NCBI GenBank assembly: GCA_006226375.1
Contig: SBHC01000018.1
Span: 62,001-126,000, forward strand
DNA length: 64,000 nt
Source: Deltaproteobacteria bacterium
GTDB taxonomy: Bacteria; Myxococcota_C; UBA6777
Reading direction: 5' to 3'
The notes under the pieces are model-generated. The model ran no database searches and was not told the DNA's origin. It worked only from the letters and a program-made list of their open reading frames with translations. How positions within the stretch are numbered: position 1 is the first letter of the stretch; the number at the start of each line of letters is the position of its first letter. The position numbers were made by a program, and so were the translations under genes. Positions 7,825-17,900 of the stretch are shown here, piece after piece.

Positions 7825-9917
7825 CTACTCGGGATCGCAGGGGCCCTGGCAGAAGTGTTGTATGTTGCCGTCCTGGCGGAAGAACTCGCGCATTTGCTTC
7901 ACTGCACCTTCAAGCCCTCGGACTTTGCCGTGTTGAGGGTTGCGGGGTGCAGGAACATTGGCGTCTTGAGGAGCCGGGTCCGGTTTGGGACCAAACTGAA
8001 CATAGCCGCTGCCAGGCAAGGGCGCAGCTTTTGCTGTGAGGCCAAACACAGGCTCAAACAACGGGTCGAGCGCTGTGAGGCCGATCGTTCGAGCCCACGT
8101 TCGCGTGGCGATGTTGGGAACCTGGGCGTCGCCGATGCCTTCCTGGATTAAGATGGTTTTGGCCGGAACCCCCAGGCGCTGTGGATCCTTAAGGATGTAG
8201 GGCGCGTAGGTGAAGGGGTCGATGATGTCGAAGTGGGGCTGCATCAACGCCAAAGCAAGTTGGCGCTCCACCTGATCCGGATAGTAATTTTTCATAAGGC
8301 CTGCGAGCGGACCAAAGTCGGCGCTGCGCGAGATTAAGAAGCTCCAGTTGGCTCCTCCAACATTGAGGATTCCGCGCTGAATGTCGGGAGTGAGCGCCAT
8401 AAAGGTGCCCCCCTGAATCGCGCCGTTGGAGAGGCCCAGGTAGTACACTTCCTTACCGTCAATGATGGGCTTTCCGTTGATCTGGAAGTCCTTGTCTTTG
8501 GGGAAGCGCTGGAGCGCCATACGAGTCATCGCGATGGCGTTCATGTGGGCTTGCTGCAGCAGGTTCGTTAGCTTGGGCATGTTGTCAATGTTGGTTGGGA
8601 CTGTGACCGCTACGTCGCCTCGCTCCTGCTCTGACAACCCCCGCCAGTTGTGTCCGATCTGGACCATGCAAAACCTCTGCGCGAGACCTTCCACGTAGCC
8701 TGTTCCCATCTCTCCTACGGCGCTACCAAACAAGCCGTGGCCAAACACCATCAGCGGAAGAGGCTTGTCTTGTGTCATTGCACAATGAGGGATCTGTACC
8801 TGGAAAAAGTACGAACCGGTCCCACGCACCTTGGGTTTGCCCTGTTCGTCGCGAACTACCAGGCCGCCAAACTTGTCTTCGCTGAGGAACGACGGGACCT
8901 GCATCTTGCCCTGCCAGCGGTACAGGATGTTTTTGTTTTCCTTGGTGCTGAAGGTGAATTGGTTGGTCCAGGTGTACGTTGGACCGTCTGGCCCCGATGT
9001 GTCGAGCACCTTTTGCCGCATGCCCAGCATTTCATTCAACAAAGGCTTGTCGCTGGCGGTGTGGAAGTCCCAGGTGAGCAGATCTGGTCGCTTGCGACTT
9101 TGGCAGCTTCCAGCTCTTTGCGGATGTCTTGCAAGCCTGGAGCCATCGCTGCTTCTTCGGGTGTGTTGGGTTCTTGACCGGACCATAGCTTCTGAAACGT
9201 TGCTGGAGCCTGAAGGTCCTTGCCGTCCTTACCCTTGACGGTTTTAAGAAATACGATCGCGTAACGTTGGTTGGGCTTGAGCCGAACGAGAGGGCGCACC
9301 AGAACGACCTGAGGATCCGCGTCGCTCGCTGTTTGATCCACTTCGGCCAAGATGGGAACGCGGGCCTGGGTTCCAAACTCGATCAGTTGAACCGGGCTGT
9401 CTGGCTGCAGGCTTTTGGCGGTTTGCGAGCTGTTTAACAGCGTTACGGGGTCAACACGTTGAGCAAACAACGCCATGATGGGAGAGCCTGGACTGAACCC
9501 GTCACGTTGGTTGAAAAATGTGGTGTCTGCTTTGGTTTGGGTGTCGCCGTCATCGGAGACTGGGAGCCGATCTGGAAAGGTCACCCGGAACCCTGTCGTT
9601 GTGTTGGCGTCAGTCTTCAGATAGTACGAAGAAGGGTAGGGCAAAAGGCAGGCGCCTTTGGGGAGACCTTGGGCATACGGATGACAACCGCGAGGATGAG
9701 CGATCGGTTGTACGCTTGTGGGTGGCTGCTCGGTGGAGGCTGCGGCGTCCGAAGGTGTCGCTTCGGAGTCATTGGGGCTGCTGCAACTTTGCAGGCTGCC
9801 CAGCGCCAGGACCCAAGCAAACAAGAGCAAGCCCAGCAAGCTTGTGTGAGGAAGCCATGCGCTCCATGTTTGGGGTTGAGGCTTGCGATGTGCGGTTGAG
9901 TTGGGTACATGGTTCAT
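7825..9917 (-). pseudogene. Alpha/beta-hydrolase lipoprotein, interrupted by a frameshift
   Basis: Two overlapping minus-strand frames together make one protein of about 690 residues. The upstream frame (ATG 9917) has a signal sequence with a lipobox-like LQSC and an N-terminal domain like that of large bacterial lipase/virulence-factor lipoproteins. It reads through KVASDQ and then goes out of frame near 9081-9086. The downstream frame continues at LLTWDFHTASD and carries the hydrolase core: VFGHGLFG (oxyanion region), nucleophile elbow GLSNG, a late Asp region (GIGDAQVP) and His in NPQHGKVRG. Loss of one base in a stretch reading GATCTG explains the break. The rest of both frames is intact, so this could be a very recent mutation, a programmed shift or a sequencing error. 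Substrate unknown, probably an ester in the envelope or outside the cell. Confidence 0.75.
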
Positions 9918-10014
9918 CGTGTTATCTCCTTGTGGTCACAGTAGAAGATGTCGACGATGTTGTAAACCAAGCCTTTAGAGAGAGGAGATGATTTCTCTGA
10001 TTCCGTTCTCTTAC

Positions 10015-10043
10015 TTGAATTGAAGGCCGTTCTAGTCTTTAAT
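10015..10043 (+). promoter_or_regulatory. Probable housekeeping promoter of the 10145-12869 operon
   Basis: TTGAAT (10015-10020), 17-bp spacer, TTTAAT (10038-10043; five of six matches to the -10 consensus). The predicted start near 10050 leaves a leader of about 95 nt before the ATG at 10145. Confidence 0.5.
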
Positions 10044-10144
10044 ACAGGTGACGCCAATGTGGCGTTGTGTAACAAGATCGTCATCGTACGTGAAATGTAG
10101 ATGAATGTGGGAGAGGCTTTCGATGTTGTCAGAGGGAAGCCGGT

Positions 10145-11158
10145 ATGGATGAACTCATGCAGGATAGGTGGATGACTGTGCGAGGTAAACGGGCGAGGAA
10201 GAACACAGAGTTCTCACCTCCCATCGCAGGTGCTCTGCTCCAGGGAGAGGGGACCCATTTGGGACCTCTCACTTCCTCTGGAGCCTGGCATCGAAGAATG
10301 CTTTGGATCGGTGTGGGGCTGTGGGTGTGGTTGGCAGGATCAGGTGTTGGGCTTCAACAGGTCTGGAGTCAGTCCACCAACGAAGCGCAAACAGCACGTC
10401 GTATTTACATTGAAGGGGCTCGCTTTCTTCAGCAGAAGCGGTACGAAGAGGCCTCTGTCCAGTTTCGGCTGGCGTACAAACTCCTGTCCCGGCAGTACCG
10501 GAACGGCAAGACGAGTTTGGCGGGTGCGCTGCGCAAGCTTCGCTATTTTCTGGGTCTTTGCTACTTCAAGATGAAAGCACACAAGAAGGCCCGACGGTTC
10601 CTCCGCTTGTATCTGCGCACCAAAGGAGTGAGCGGTCCTCGTTCGTTGCGTGCACAGCGGATGTTGGCAGAGACCGAACGCCAAATCGCGTTGATGCCCA
10701 AGCCGCGACCTCGTCCACGAGAGGTCAAGCCTCCTCCTCGTCCTCGAACCATCATCATTGAGAAGCGCGTGGGGCCTCCCAAGATGCGTTGGCGTGCGGC
10801 ACCGTTTGTGATTCTTGGCCTTGGGGTTGTTACGCTGGCAGCCGCAGGCGCGCTGGGCTTCGTCACCAACAACACGGTGGGAGAGCGCGACTCGTTGCAC
10901 CAGAACTTGTTGGACGCTCCCGAACCGTTCAGTACGTCAGTGGCAGACGCACACCGTCGAGCCGAAACCTTTGCGTTGGTCACCAACAGCTTGTGGATTG
11001 CAGGTGGGGTTCTTTCTGCAACTGGTGTGATTCTTGTCTTTACCGTGGGGCGAACTCCTGTGGAGCCTGCCAAGTCAACCAAGACCATCCAGCCTGCACC
11101 CCAGTCGCTCTCAGGGACAGGTGTGATTCAACTGCACGGAGGGAGTGACACACCATGA
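10145..11158 (+). CDS. TPR-type membrane protein, first gene of a lipoprotein operon
   Basis: 337 residues; ATG at 10145 with GAGGGAAG 6 nt upstream. A hydrophobic segment at about 55-76 acts as signal or anchor. It is followed by tetratricopeptide-like helices (ARRIYIEGARFLQQKRYEEA and a second hairpin, about 85-175), a Pro/Arg linker (PRPRPREVKPPPRPR), and two transmembrane helices in the last 120 residues. The layout (TPR, Pro/Arg linker, two C-terminal helices) matches the genes at 24367-25593 and 41504-42565, but here no PEGA segment is visible and no kinase is adjacent. The stop overlaps the next start by four bases (ATGA), indicating translational coupling. Probably an envelope scaffold; specific role unknown. 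Confidence 0.75.
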   Translation: MDELMQDRWMTVRGKRARKNTEFSPPIAGALLQGEGTHLGPLTSSGAWHRRMLWIGVGLWVWLAGSGVGLQQVWSQSTNEAQTARRIYIEGARFLQQKRYEEASVQFRLAYKLLSRQYRNGKTSLAGALRKLRYFLGLCYFKMKAHKKARRFLRLYLRTKGVSGPRSLRAQRMLAETERQIALMPKPRPRPREVKPPPRPRTIIIEKRVGPPKMRWRAAPFVILGLGVVTLAAAGALGFVTNNTVGERDSLHQNLLDAPEPFSTSVADAHRRAETFALVTNSLWIAGGVLSATGVILVFTVGRTPVEPAKSTKTIQPAPQSLSGTGVIQLHGGSDTP

Positions 11159-11505
11159 AATTCTCTCTCTGGCGAGTGATTCGAGCGTTTCTTTTGTGCA
11201 GTCTCCTTGGCACTGCCTTGGTGGCCTGCTTTGTTCCCTACGCTCCCGAAATGCGTGGCTGGCGCTGCGACAAAGACGAGGATTGCGTGGGGGGACTGAA
11301 GTGCTTTGGACGACAATGTCGAGCCACGTGCAACGATGACCTAGACTGTCAACGTGCGCTGGGTGAAACGTGCCAAAGCAGCAAGTACTGTTGTGCATCA
11401 GTCAAAGATGAAGTGTGCAATGGACTAGACGACGACTGTGACGGCGATATCGACGAAGGTGTTGACTGTGGAACAGGCAGTTGTCAGGACGGAAAGTGTC
11501 AATGA
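11155..11505 (+). CDS. Small Cys-rich lipoprotein with one MopE-type repeat
   Basis: 116 residues; its ATG overlaps the preceding TGA (ATGA). The signal sequence ends in a lipobox-like ALVAC near residue 25, so it is probably a lipoprotein. The mature part has paired Cys motifs (CDKDEDC, CNDDLDC) and ends with one EVCNGLDDDCDGDIDEG repeat, the short acidic Cys motif repeated in MopE-like surface proteins and thought to bind divalent metal. It is the middle gene of the three-gene operon and its own TGA again overlaps the next start. Function unknown. Confidence 0.8.
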   Translation: MKFSLWRVIRAFLLCSLLGTALVACFVPYAPEMRGWRCDKDEDCVGGLKCFGRQCRATCNDDLDCQRALGETCQSSKYCCASVKDEVCNGLDDDCDGDIDEGVDCGTGSCQDGKCQ

Positions 11506-12869
11506 AAAGTATGTCGAAGGCTGTCATTGGATTGTATTTGGCTTTGGGCCTTTGTTGGGTTGGAGCGTCCGGTTGGTTTGGCTTCGGTTGCTCCAGCCAA
11601 CCCGAATGCCGCACGGATCGCGACTGCGTCAACTCCAAAGGACCTGAGTTTCTTTGCTTTGAACAAATTTGTCGGGACCAGGCTGTGGTTCTTAAAGAGC
11701 AGCCTGTTGGACCTGAGCCTGGAAAAGAACCAGGAAAAGAGCCTGGCCCTGAACCCCAAAAAGACGCGTCGGTGGGTCCCGAACCAGGGAAAGAACCTGT
11801 ACCCGAGCTGCCCCCGATTGAGCCGGACCCCAACGCTGGCAATCTACCTTTGGGTGCTGAGTGTCAGGACCACACCTTTGCAACCAAAGCGGATCGCTGT
11901 GCAACAGGTTTGGTGTGTGTTCAATTCGATTCTCTGACGTCGTATTGCATGCAAGACTGCTCGACCAGTGACCAAATCTGCAGCGCCAACTCCGACGGAC
12001 GAACGGTGTGCAAACAGGTCTCCTGGACCTCCGATGTTGTGCCAAAGGCCATCGCGGTTTGCGTCAAGATCGCACAAAGCGGTGAGTCGTGTGACCCACA
12101 GCAGAGTATATTTTGCCAGCGAGGCCGAGCAAACAACCACTTGGTGTGTGATGCAGGAACTTGCAAACAAGGTACCCTGTGTGACTCGGCAGGCTGCTCG
12201 TGTGGAGGGCAGTCCAAAGTGGAGTGTGACCTGACCCAAAAGCTGGTTTGTGATTACGCCACCAACAAATGTGTCTCAGGGCTACGTGCTTTTGAAGGTG
12301 GAGCTTGCGGAAACTACAAAGGTGCGCAGCGGTTCTGCCCTGTGGACCATGTGTGTGTGCCTTATGGTGCAGGAACCTTCCCCGATATCTGCTTGCGTCT
12401 GTGCAACTTGAACAATCCGGCGAATGCTTGCCAGCACCGGCAACCCAAGTCGATGAAGTGCATTGATGTGGGCGGAGGACGTGGGGCTTGCATCCAGGAT
12501 AGCTGTTTGGCTCAGAAAGAATGTGCCTTCCAAAGCTATCCTCACATTTGTCAGATTCAGGGGACTGGGCAAAATCGGCAGGTCTCTTGCAATCCTCTTC
12601 CCTTTGAAGGACCCAACGACTTCGCCCAATATTGCGCCTTAAACGACAAAGCCAAATCCTGCAAGCATCCTTTTCAATGCACTGCGTCATATTGCACGAT
12701 CCAGTGTCGTGTGGACGATGACTGCAAAGCCTGGCACCCCAAAGCTCGATGCTTCTTGCGCAACACCGTGACGGGCATCAACAGCTGCGGTTTCCAGTGC
12801 ACCGACGGTTGCCCCAGCCCTCTCAAGTGTCGTGAAGGACAAAACTTCTGCGAAGGCACCGCGCCGTAA
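11502..12869 (+). CDS. Cys-rich lipoprotein
   Basis: 455 residues from the ATG at 11502, which overlaps the previous TGA (ATGA); an earlier in-frame codon at 11481 is less likely. A signal peptide ends in a lipobox-like FGFGC near residue 31. The mature protein begins with CRTDRDC, then a Glu/Pro/Lys linker containing repeated GPEPGKEP units, then about 340 residues with many Cys in dickkopf-like spacing and no catalytic motif. This plan (lipid anchor, charged linker, Cys-rich body) is shared with several other lipoproteins in the window. Likely a surface or periplasmic structural or binding protein. It is the last gene of the operon and is convergent with an SBBP lipoprotein gene, with 85 bp between the stops and no clear terminator. 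Confidence 0.8.
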   Translation: MKSMSKAVIGLYLALGLCWVGASGWFGFGCSSQPECRTDRDCVNSKGPEFLCFEQICRDQAVVLKEQPVGPEPGKEPGKEPGPEPQKDASVGPEPGKEPVPELPPIEPDPNAGNLPLGAECQDHTFATKADRCATGLVCVQFDSLTSYCMQDCSTSDQICSANSDGRTVCKQVSWTSDVVPKAIAVCVKIAQSGESCDPQQSIFCQRGRANNHLVCDAGTCKQGTLCDSAGCSCGGQSKVECDLTQKLVCDYATNKCVSGLRAFEGGACGNYKGAQRFCPVDHVCVPYGAGTFPDICLRLCNLNNPANACQHRQPKSMKCIDVGGGRGACIQDSCLAQKECAFQSYPHICQIQGTGQNRQVSCNPLPFEGPNDFAQYCALNDKAKSCKHPFQCTASYCTIQCRVDDDCKAWHPKARCFLRNTVTGINSCGFQCTDGCPSPLKCREGQNFCEGTAP

Positions 12870-12954
12870 CTTCAGGGTGAGTCCAATCGCTATCAAGTTG
12901 CAAAGGTAGCTATCGTTGTATCCTATCGTACCATCTTCCAAACACTTCTTGTCA

Positions 12955-14721
12955 TCACCGCAGCTTGGCGATAAACATATTGCGATGAATGGTGGATTGG
13001 TGGGCGACGGAGCCAAAGGTTCCTTTTCCGCCGAATCGTCCTACGACCACCACGTCGCCTTGCTTGTCGATGTAGATCCCTGAGCCTCTGTCGTTTTCGG
13101 TGCTTCCACCCTGAACGACCCAGCGCCATTGTCCCTTGTTTGTCAGAGAACCCACGAACACGTCCTCCTTGCCCGCAGACTTCAGATTGGCACCTGCCAG
13201 GCTGACGATGCCGGAGAAAAACCCGGTCACGAAGACGTTGTCGTTGTCATCGACGGTGACGGCGTACAGCGTCTCATGGAAGGGCGTTCCTAGCTCGCGA
13301 GCCCACTCCCATTTTCCTTGGGTATTGAGCTTGGCGACGTATCCTTCGCTGGAGTTGGATGTGTTGAAGGAGGCCATATCGTAGGTGCCAAAGCTCGCCT
13401 GCCCCTGGTAATAGCCTGTGATGTAGAGGTTGTTTTGGGAGTCAAAGGCGAGGCCTTTGGGGCTGCTTCGTCCACCTGCCGTTCGCCCTCGCTCCACAGC
13501 GACCCACCGACCTTTTCCGCTGCTGTCCAAGGACAGCACAAACGTGTTGCCGTTGCCGTAAGGCTTGGCAGAGGTGAGGCCATCAAACTTGATCTCATCG
13601 GAGGTGTGTCCTGCGACAAACACGTTGTCGTTTCCGTCGACGCCGACTTGAAAGCCATGGATGGAGTATCCATCGATGGAACGAGCCCACTGCCAAATCC
13701 CGTTGGTGTCGGCCTTGGCGATCCAAGTGTTGCGGTAGGAGCCTTTGTAGGTGAGCGAGAGGGAGCCTATTGTCGCGTTGGCGCCGAATGTTCCTGTCAG
13801 GTAGGCGTTGTCTTTGCTGTCAACGGCAAGTCCACCGTCGTAGGTCTCGCCGAGGTCGCCAACTTGCTTGACGTAAAGCCAGTTGCCTTTGCCGTCGAGC
13901 TTCGCCAAGAACAGGTCGGAAGCACCTTTAAACGCCAGAGTGGTCGCTCCAAATTCAGCCAGGCCGGAGAATGTGCCTGTGATAAGGACGTTGTCTTTGG
14001 AGTCGACAGCGATTCCCGTTCCTTGGTCATGGGTGCTTCCGCCTGCTTGTTGGACCCACAAACAGGTGCCTTTGGGATCAAACTTGGCTACAAAGATGTC
14101 GTGAGCGCCGCGGGTGGTGGCTTTGCATGTTCCCATCGAAAAGGGCGACTGAAAGGAACCCACCATATAGATGTTTCCCTGGCTATCTTGTGCGACTGTT
14201 GTTTGCTTTTTGTCGTCGATGGTGGGGCCAGTGGTTCCAACCGCCGATGTCCACTGGGGTACTGTTTGTAGGCCATCGGTAACTGCCGGGCGTTCTTGAC
14301 TCGGTTCCTCTGGTGAGGAAACATCCGGCTGGTTTTCGGGTGTGGAGGGCTCTTCTGAGCCTCCATCACTTGCGTCATGGGTTACTTCCACAGGAGGTTC
14401 TGTGGATGCTGGCTCCTGGGGTGATTCTCCTGGGCTTGACTCTGCTGCGTCTGCTGGTGTTTCGACGGAAGAGTTTGGTTCTTCTCTCGATTCCTTTTCT
14501 GGCGCTTCATTCTCCGGGGATACGGGGGGTTCCGATTTTGTCTCTTGCACACTTGTCGCGGACTGACAGATCGAATCGATGCAGCGAAGGTCTCCGCATT
14601 GTGTGTCCGTTTGGCACAGCAAGCCTTCTGTGCCAGGAAAACTCTGACAACCTATGCTGACGAAGAGAAAGCAGGCCAGTCCAAGCCCTATCATGCGTAA
14701 AAACAGAGAAGCTTTAAACAT
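12955..14721 (-). CDS. SBBP beta-propeller lipoprotein
   Basis: 588 residues. The signal sequence ends in VSIGC (lipobox, Cys about 25). A Cys-knot-like start (CQTDTQCGDLRCIDSIC) is followed by a Ser/Glu/Pro linker of about 110 residues. From about 160 to the end there are eight or so repeats of the SBBP type, each with D(S/N)xxNxxxTGxF and (D/N)xFVAKxxxxGxWxW motifs, expected to form a beta-propeller. The 19234-20937 gene has the same plan and looks like a paralogue. The family is common on the surface of myxobacteria and relatives; ligands are mostly unknown. The ribosome site at the start is weak. A perfect palindrome, CGAAACACGTTTCG (14833-14846), lies about 110 bp upstream and may be an operator. 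Confidence 0.85.
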   Translation of the reverse strand: MFKASLFLRMIGLGLACFLFVSIGCQSFPGTEGLLCQTDTQCGDLRCIDSICQSATSVQETKSEPPVSPENEAPEKESREEPNSSVETPADAAESSPGESPQEPASTEPPVEVTHDASDGGSEEPSTPENQPDVSSPEEPSQERPAVTDGLQTVPQWTSAVGTTGPTIDDKKQTTVAQDSQGNIYMVGSFQSPFSMGTCKATTRGAHDIFVAKFDPKGTCLWVQQAGGSTHDQGTGIAVDSKDNVLITGTFSGLAEFGATTLAFKGASDLFLAKLDGKGNWLYVKQVGDLGETYDGGLAVDSKDNAYLTGTFGANATIGSLSLTYKGSYRNTWIAKADTNGIWQWARSIDGYSIHGFQVGVDGNDNVFVAGHTSDEIKFDGLTSAKPYGNGNTFVLSLDSSGKGRWVAVERGRTAGGRSSPKGLAFDSQNNLYITGYYQGQASFGTYDMASFNTSNSSEGYVAKLNTQGKWEWARELGTPFHETLYAVTVDDNDNVFVTGFFSGIVSLAGANLKSAGKEDVFVGSLTNKGQWRWVVQGGSTENDRGSGIYIDKQGDVVVVGRFGGKGTFGSVAHQSTIHRNMFIAKLR

Positions 14722-14832
14722 ACGACTTCAATACAGTTCGTGTAGTTGGAAGAAAAAGACAACAGAGGCTAACTTTTTCTATGTATCACAAAGAGCTAGC
14801 TTTCTAAACAAGACGGGTTCCACTCGTTTGGA

Positions 14833-14846
14833 CGAAACACGTTTCG
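14833..14846. promoter_or_regulatory. 14-bp palindrome upstream of an SBBP lipoprotein gene
   Basis: CGAAACACGTTTCG has perfect 6-bp arms around AC in the 220-bp gap before the 12955-14721 gene. Possible operator; no second copy was noticed. Confidence 0.3.
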
Positions 14847-14942
14847 TTTCATTCAATGCCAGGCGTTTCGGATGGAAAGAAGGGTGTTGTTGAAGAGTCG
14901 AGGAGGAGGTTGATGCTTTGGTAAGGTATGGCTGCGAAGGTT

Positions 14943-17900
14943 CTATCTCTTTGGCACTCCTTCTCTCCATCGGCGCTGTGTCCATCCCAATCCCAACGCT
15001 GCCAAAAGCAACAACGCACCGAGTGGTGGTGTTTGCGAAGGTGCTGTTGAACATCCACAACCTCCGCCACTCTGTGTGTCGGTGGAAGTGTTGGTGTCTG
15101 GGCTGGCATCAGACGCTGTGGTTGGTTCCGGTTTTCCTTCTTGTGTGGCCGGTTCAGGCGCTGCTGTGTCCGGTTGGATTGTGGACTCAGTCCCTGTCTC
15201 GTCTTCGGTTCCTGCGTCTTGTTGTGTTGCTGGCTCTGAGGTTGCTTCACTGACTGACTCTGTCATGGGTTCCGGTGGTGGTGTGTTGCCAAAGTGACAC
15301 TTGCCATCGAAGCAGGAGTAGCCTGTGATGCAGTCTCCGTTGTCCACACACTTCTCACCTTCAGGAACGGCACATATTCCCTTGGTGTTGCCCTTGGAGT
15401 CGGTCAGCACTGGACGACACTTTCGATTGCTTGCGCAGTCAGAGTCTTTCTTGCAATAGCATACAGGGTCACCGCTCTCGCAAGTTCCACCGTATTTGCA
15501 CTGGCCTTTGGTTTTGTTGCAGGATTCTGCACAGATCGAGAGGCTCTGTCCGCGTCGAACGAGCAGACAGGTGCTGCGCGTGTCTTCGCATTTGCTCATG
15601 AGGGAACAAAGAGCGCCGGATGGGTTCTCAGGGCTGCTTGGAACACAAAATTGACCGTAGGGTTTCTGATTCAACGAGTTGCATTCCAGCTTGTTTGGGC
15701 ATGTTGCTTTAGGCTGGCAGATGCCAGTACCTTGCAGCTTTCCAATGAATGCGGTGCTACACATCATGCCTTTGGGGCAGTCTTTGTCGTCGGAGCATCG
15801 GCACTGGGATTTTCCTTTGCCGTATCCGCCTTTGCATACTCCACCCTGTTTGCATTTGCTCGTGGGGTTCGGTACCCCAGGTACAATCTCTTTGCACGCT
15901 TCAACACAAACACGGTTCCCCACGAGGTTGGTGTAACAGAGCAGGCCGGCGTCGCATTTGCCTGATGGGGAGCATGGACCTCCGAGCTTTCCCACGGGTT
16001 GCGGAGGAGGGTTGCAAGCGACCAAACACCGCTTCGTGAAGTTCTCTTCGTCAGTCAGGACGCAGTCGTATCCGCAATTGAAACACCCCCACACAACGAT
16101 GTTCCCGTTGGCCAGACCGCTGATCAGTACGTTGGTGTTGGGAGCGTGGGCGATGCTGTGAATGGCTGAGGGTTGTTTTTGGGAGGTACGTATCAACGTG
16201 CTGTCGTAGCCCTGCCAGATGCGCAGGGTTTGATCCACAGAGGCTCCAATGAAGTTTTCGTTGTTGTTGCTGAAGGCGACACTGTAGACGGCGTCTGCAA
16301 ATCCATCGAGTGCGCGTTTGTAGGGCTTGCCAGACAACATCTTCCAGGCGCGAACCGTCTTGTCATCACTTCCCGATAACAAGAGCGTGCCAGCACTGTT
16401 GAATGCCAGACTTCGGATCGTTCCCTTGTGCCCCGGTAGGATCTTGAAAAGAGGCTTTTGAGCTGAGATGTCCAACAGATGGATGATGGGAAGTTGGCCT
16501 CCTACAGCGAGGAGCTTGTTGCTTTGAAAGGCCAGCGCATACACAGGCCCTGGGTGGGAAAGCGTCCGAAACAGCTTGCGTGTGGAAGATCCAGACCAGA
16601 TCATGACCTTTGTGTCTTCGCCTCCTGATGCCAGCAAGGTAGAATTGGCATCAGGAGAAAAGGCTACACTGCGGACCGCGCGCTTGTGCTCGCTGAGAGT
16701 TTGTAAGAGCTTGCCTATGGTGGCGTCCCAAAGCTTGACGGTGTTGTCTGCAGAGCCCGAAGCCAGGGTCTTTCCATCCGGAGCAAAGGCCACCGAGTAG
16801 ACCGCTCCTGTGTGGCCTTGCAACGTAAAGAGTAACTTGTTGGTTTTGGCGTCCCAGAGCTTGACGGTTTTGTCGGCAGAGCCCGTCGCAAACATCGAAC
16901 CATCCGGAGAAAACACAACACTGTGGATGATACCTGCGTGGCCTTGGAGCGTTTGGAGGTTGAACCGGGCGTCACAACGGTTTTGGGTGTTACAAAAGTC
17001 GCCGACTTGTCCTCCCTTGGGATGAAAGCACAGGCCGTTGCTGCATTGGTAACCGGCTGGACAAGGGTTGGTGTCCGAGCAGACGGGCCGACAGATCTGC
17101 TCCGGCATACATTGCTGAATACCTGGCATCACCTCTTTGCATTGGAATCCTTCAGGGCAGAGGTTTCCAGCCAAACAACGTTGCACACAATATCCCAACC
17201 CCGAGACGGCGTTGGCGCAGTAGTTTCCTTCCCCACAATCCGACGGCTGGGTGCATCGGCGGCAGGCTTTGGGATGTACGGTTGGCGGCTTGAGGACGCA
17301 CGCTCCGTTCTTGCACTCTTCGGTGGAGCCACAATCTGTGTCCGACTGGCATGACACTGCTGGGCAGGCTTTTTGTGGCAGACATACAGTCTTGGTGGTT
17401 CGGCTTAAGCCTTGCTTGGGCTGGCATGTGTGCTCCTTGGGGCAGCACCCCGAGCCTGTGCAGGCCTGGGCGCAGCGAAAGATATCGCCCAAGCGCAGAC
17501 ACAACCCGGCGCCACAGTCGGAATCGCTGCGGCATGCTTTGCACTGGATGTTCTCTACAGAGATGGTCTTGGGCACACACTGGTTGTTTTGGCAGGTTTC
17601 ACAGTCTCCGCATTGGTTGCCCTGGCAGGGCAAGGCTTGATCCCCGTAGTTGACGAGGATGGATGAGAGAAAGTCGCTGTAGTTGGCGTCGAGTCGAGTG
17701 CTGCTGGTGCCTCCATCGCAGTAGGTTCCACCGTTGGGGGAGGGTGTGCCTTCGTAGGCTGCCGAGTTCACCGCGATCAAGTGCCAGGTACCGTTGACCT
17801 GAAACAAGACCGGACCTCCCGAATCTCCGTGGCAAGCACTCTTTCGTTTCGCGGGCTCTGTTTTCTCATCAAAGTGCACCAAAGAGCGAGCGTTAAGCTT

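Noticed and set aside
9036-9186. Two separate genes at 7825-9186 and 9036-9917
   Set aside because: Neither half is a complete protein: the upstream half has the export signal and the downstream half the catalytic core, and they join across a one-base shift.
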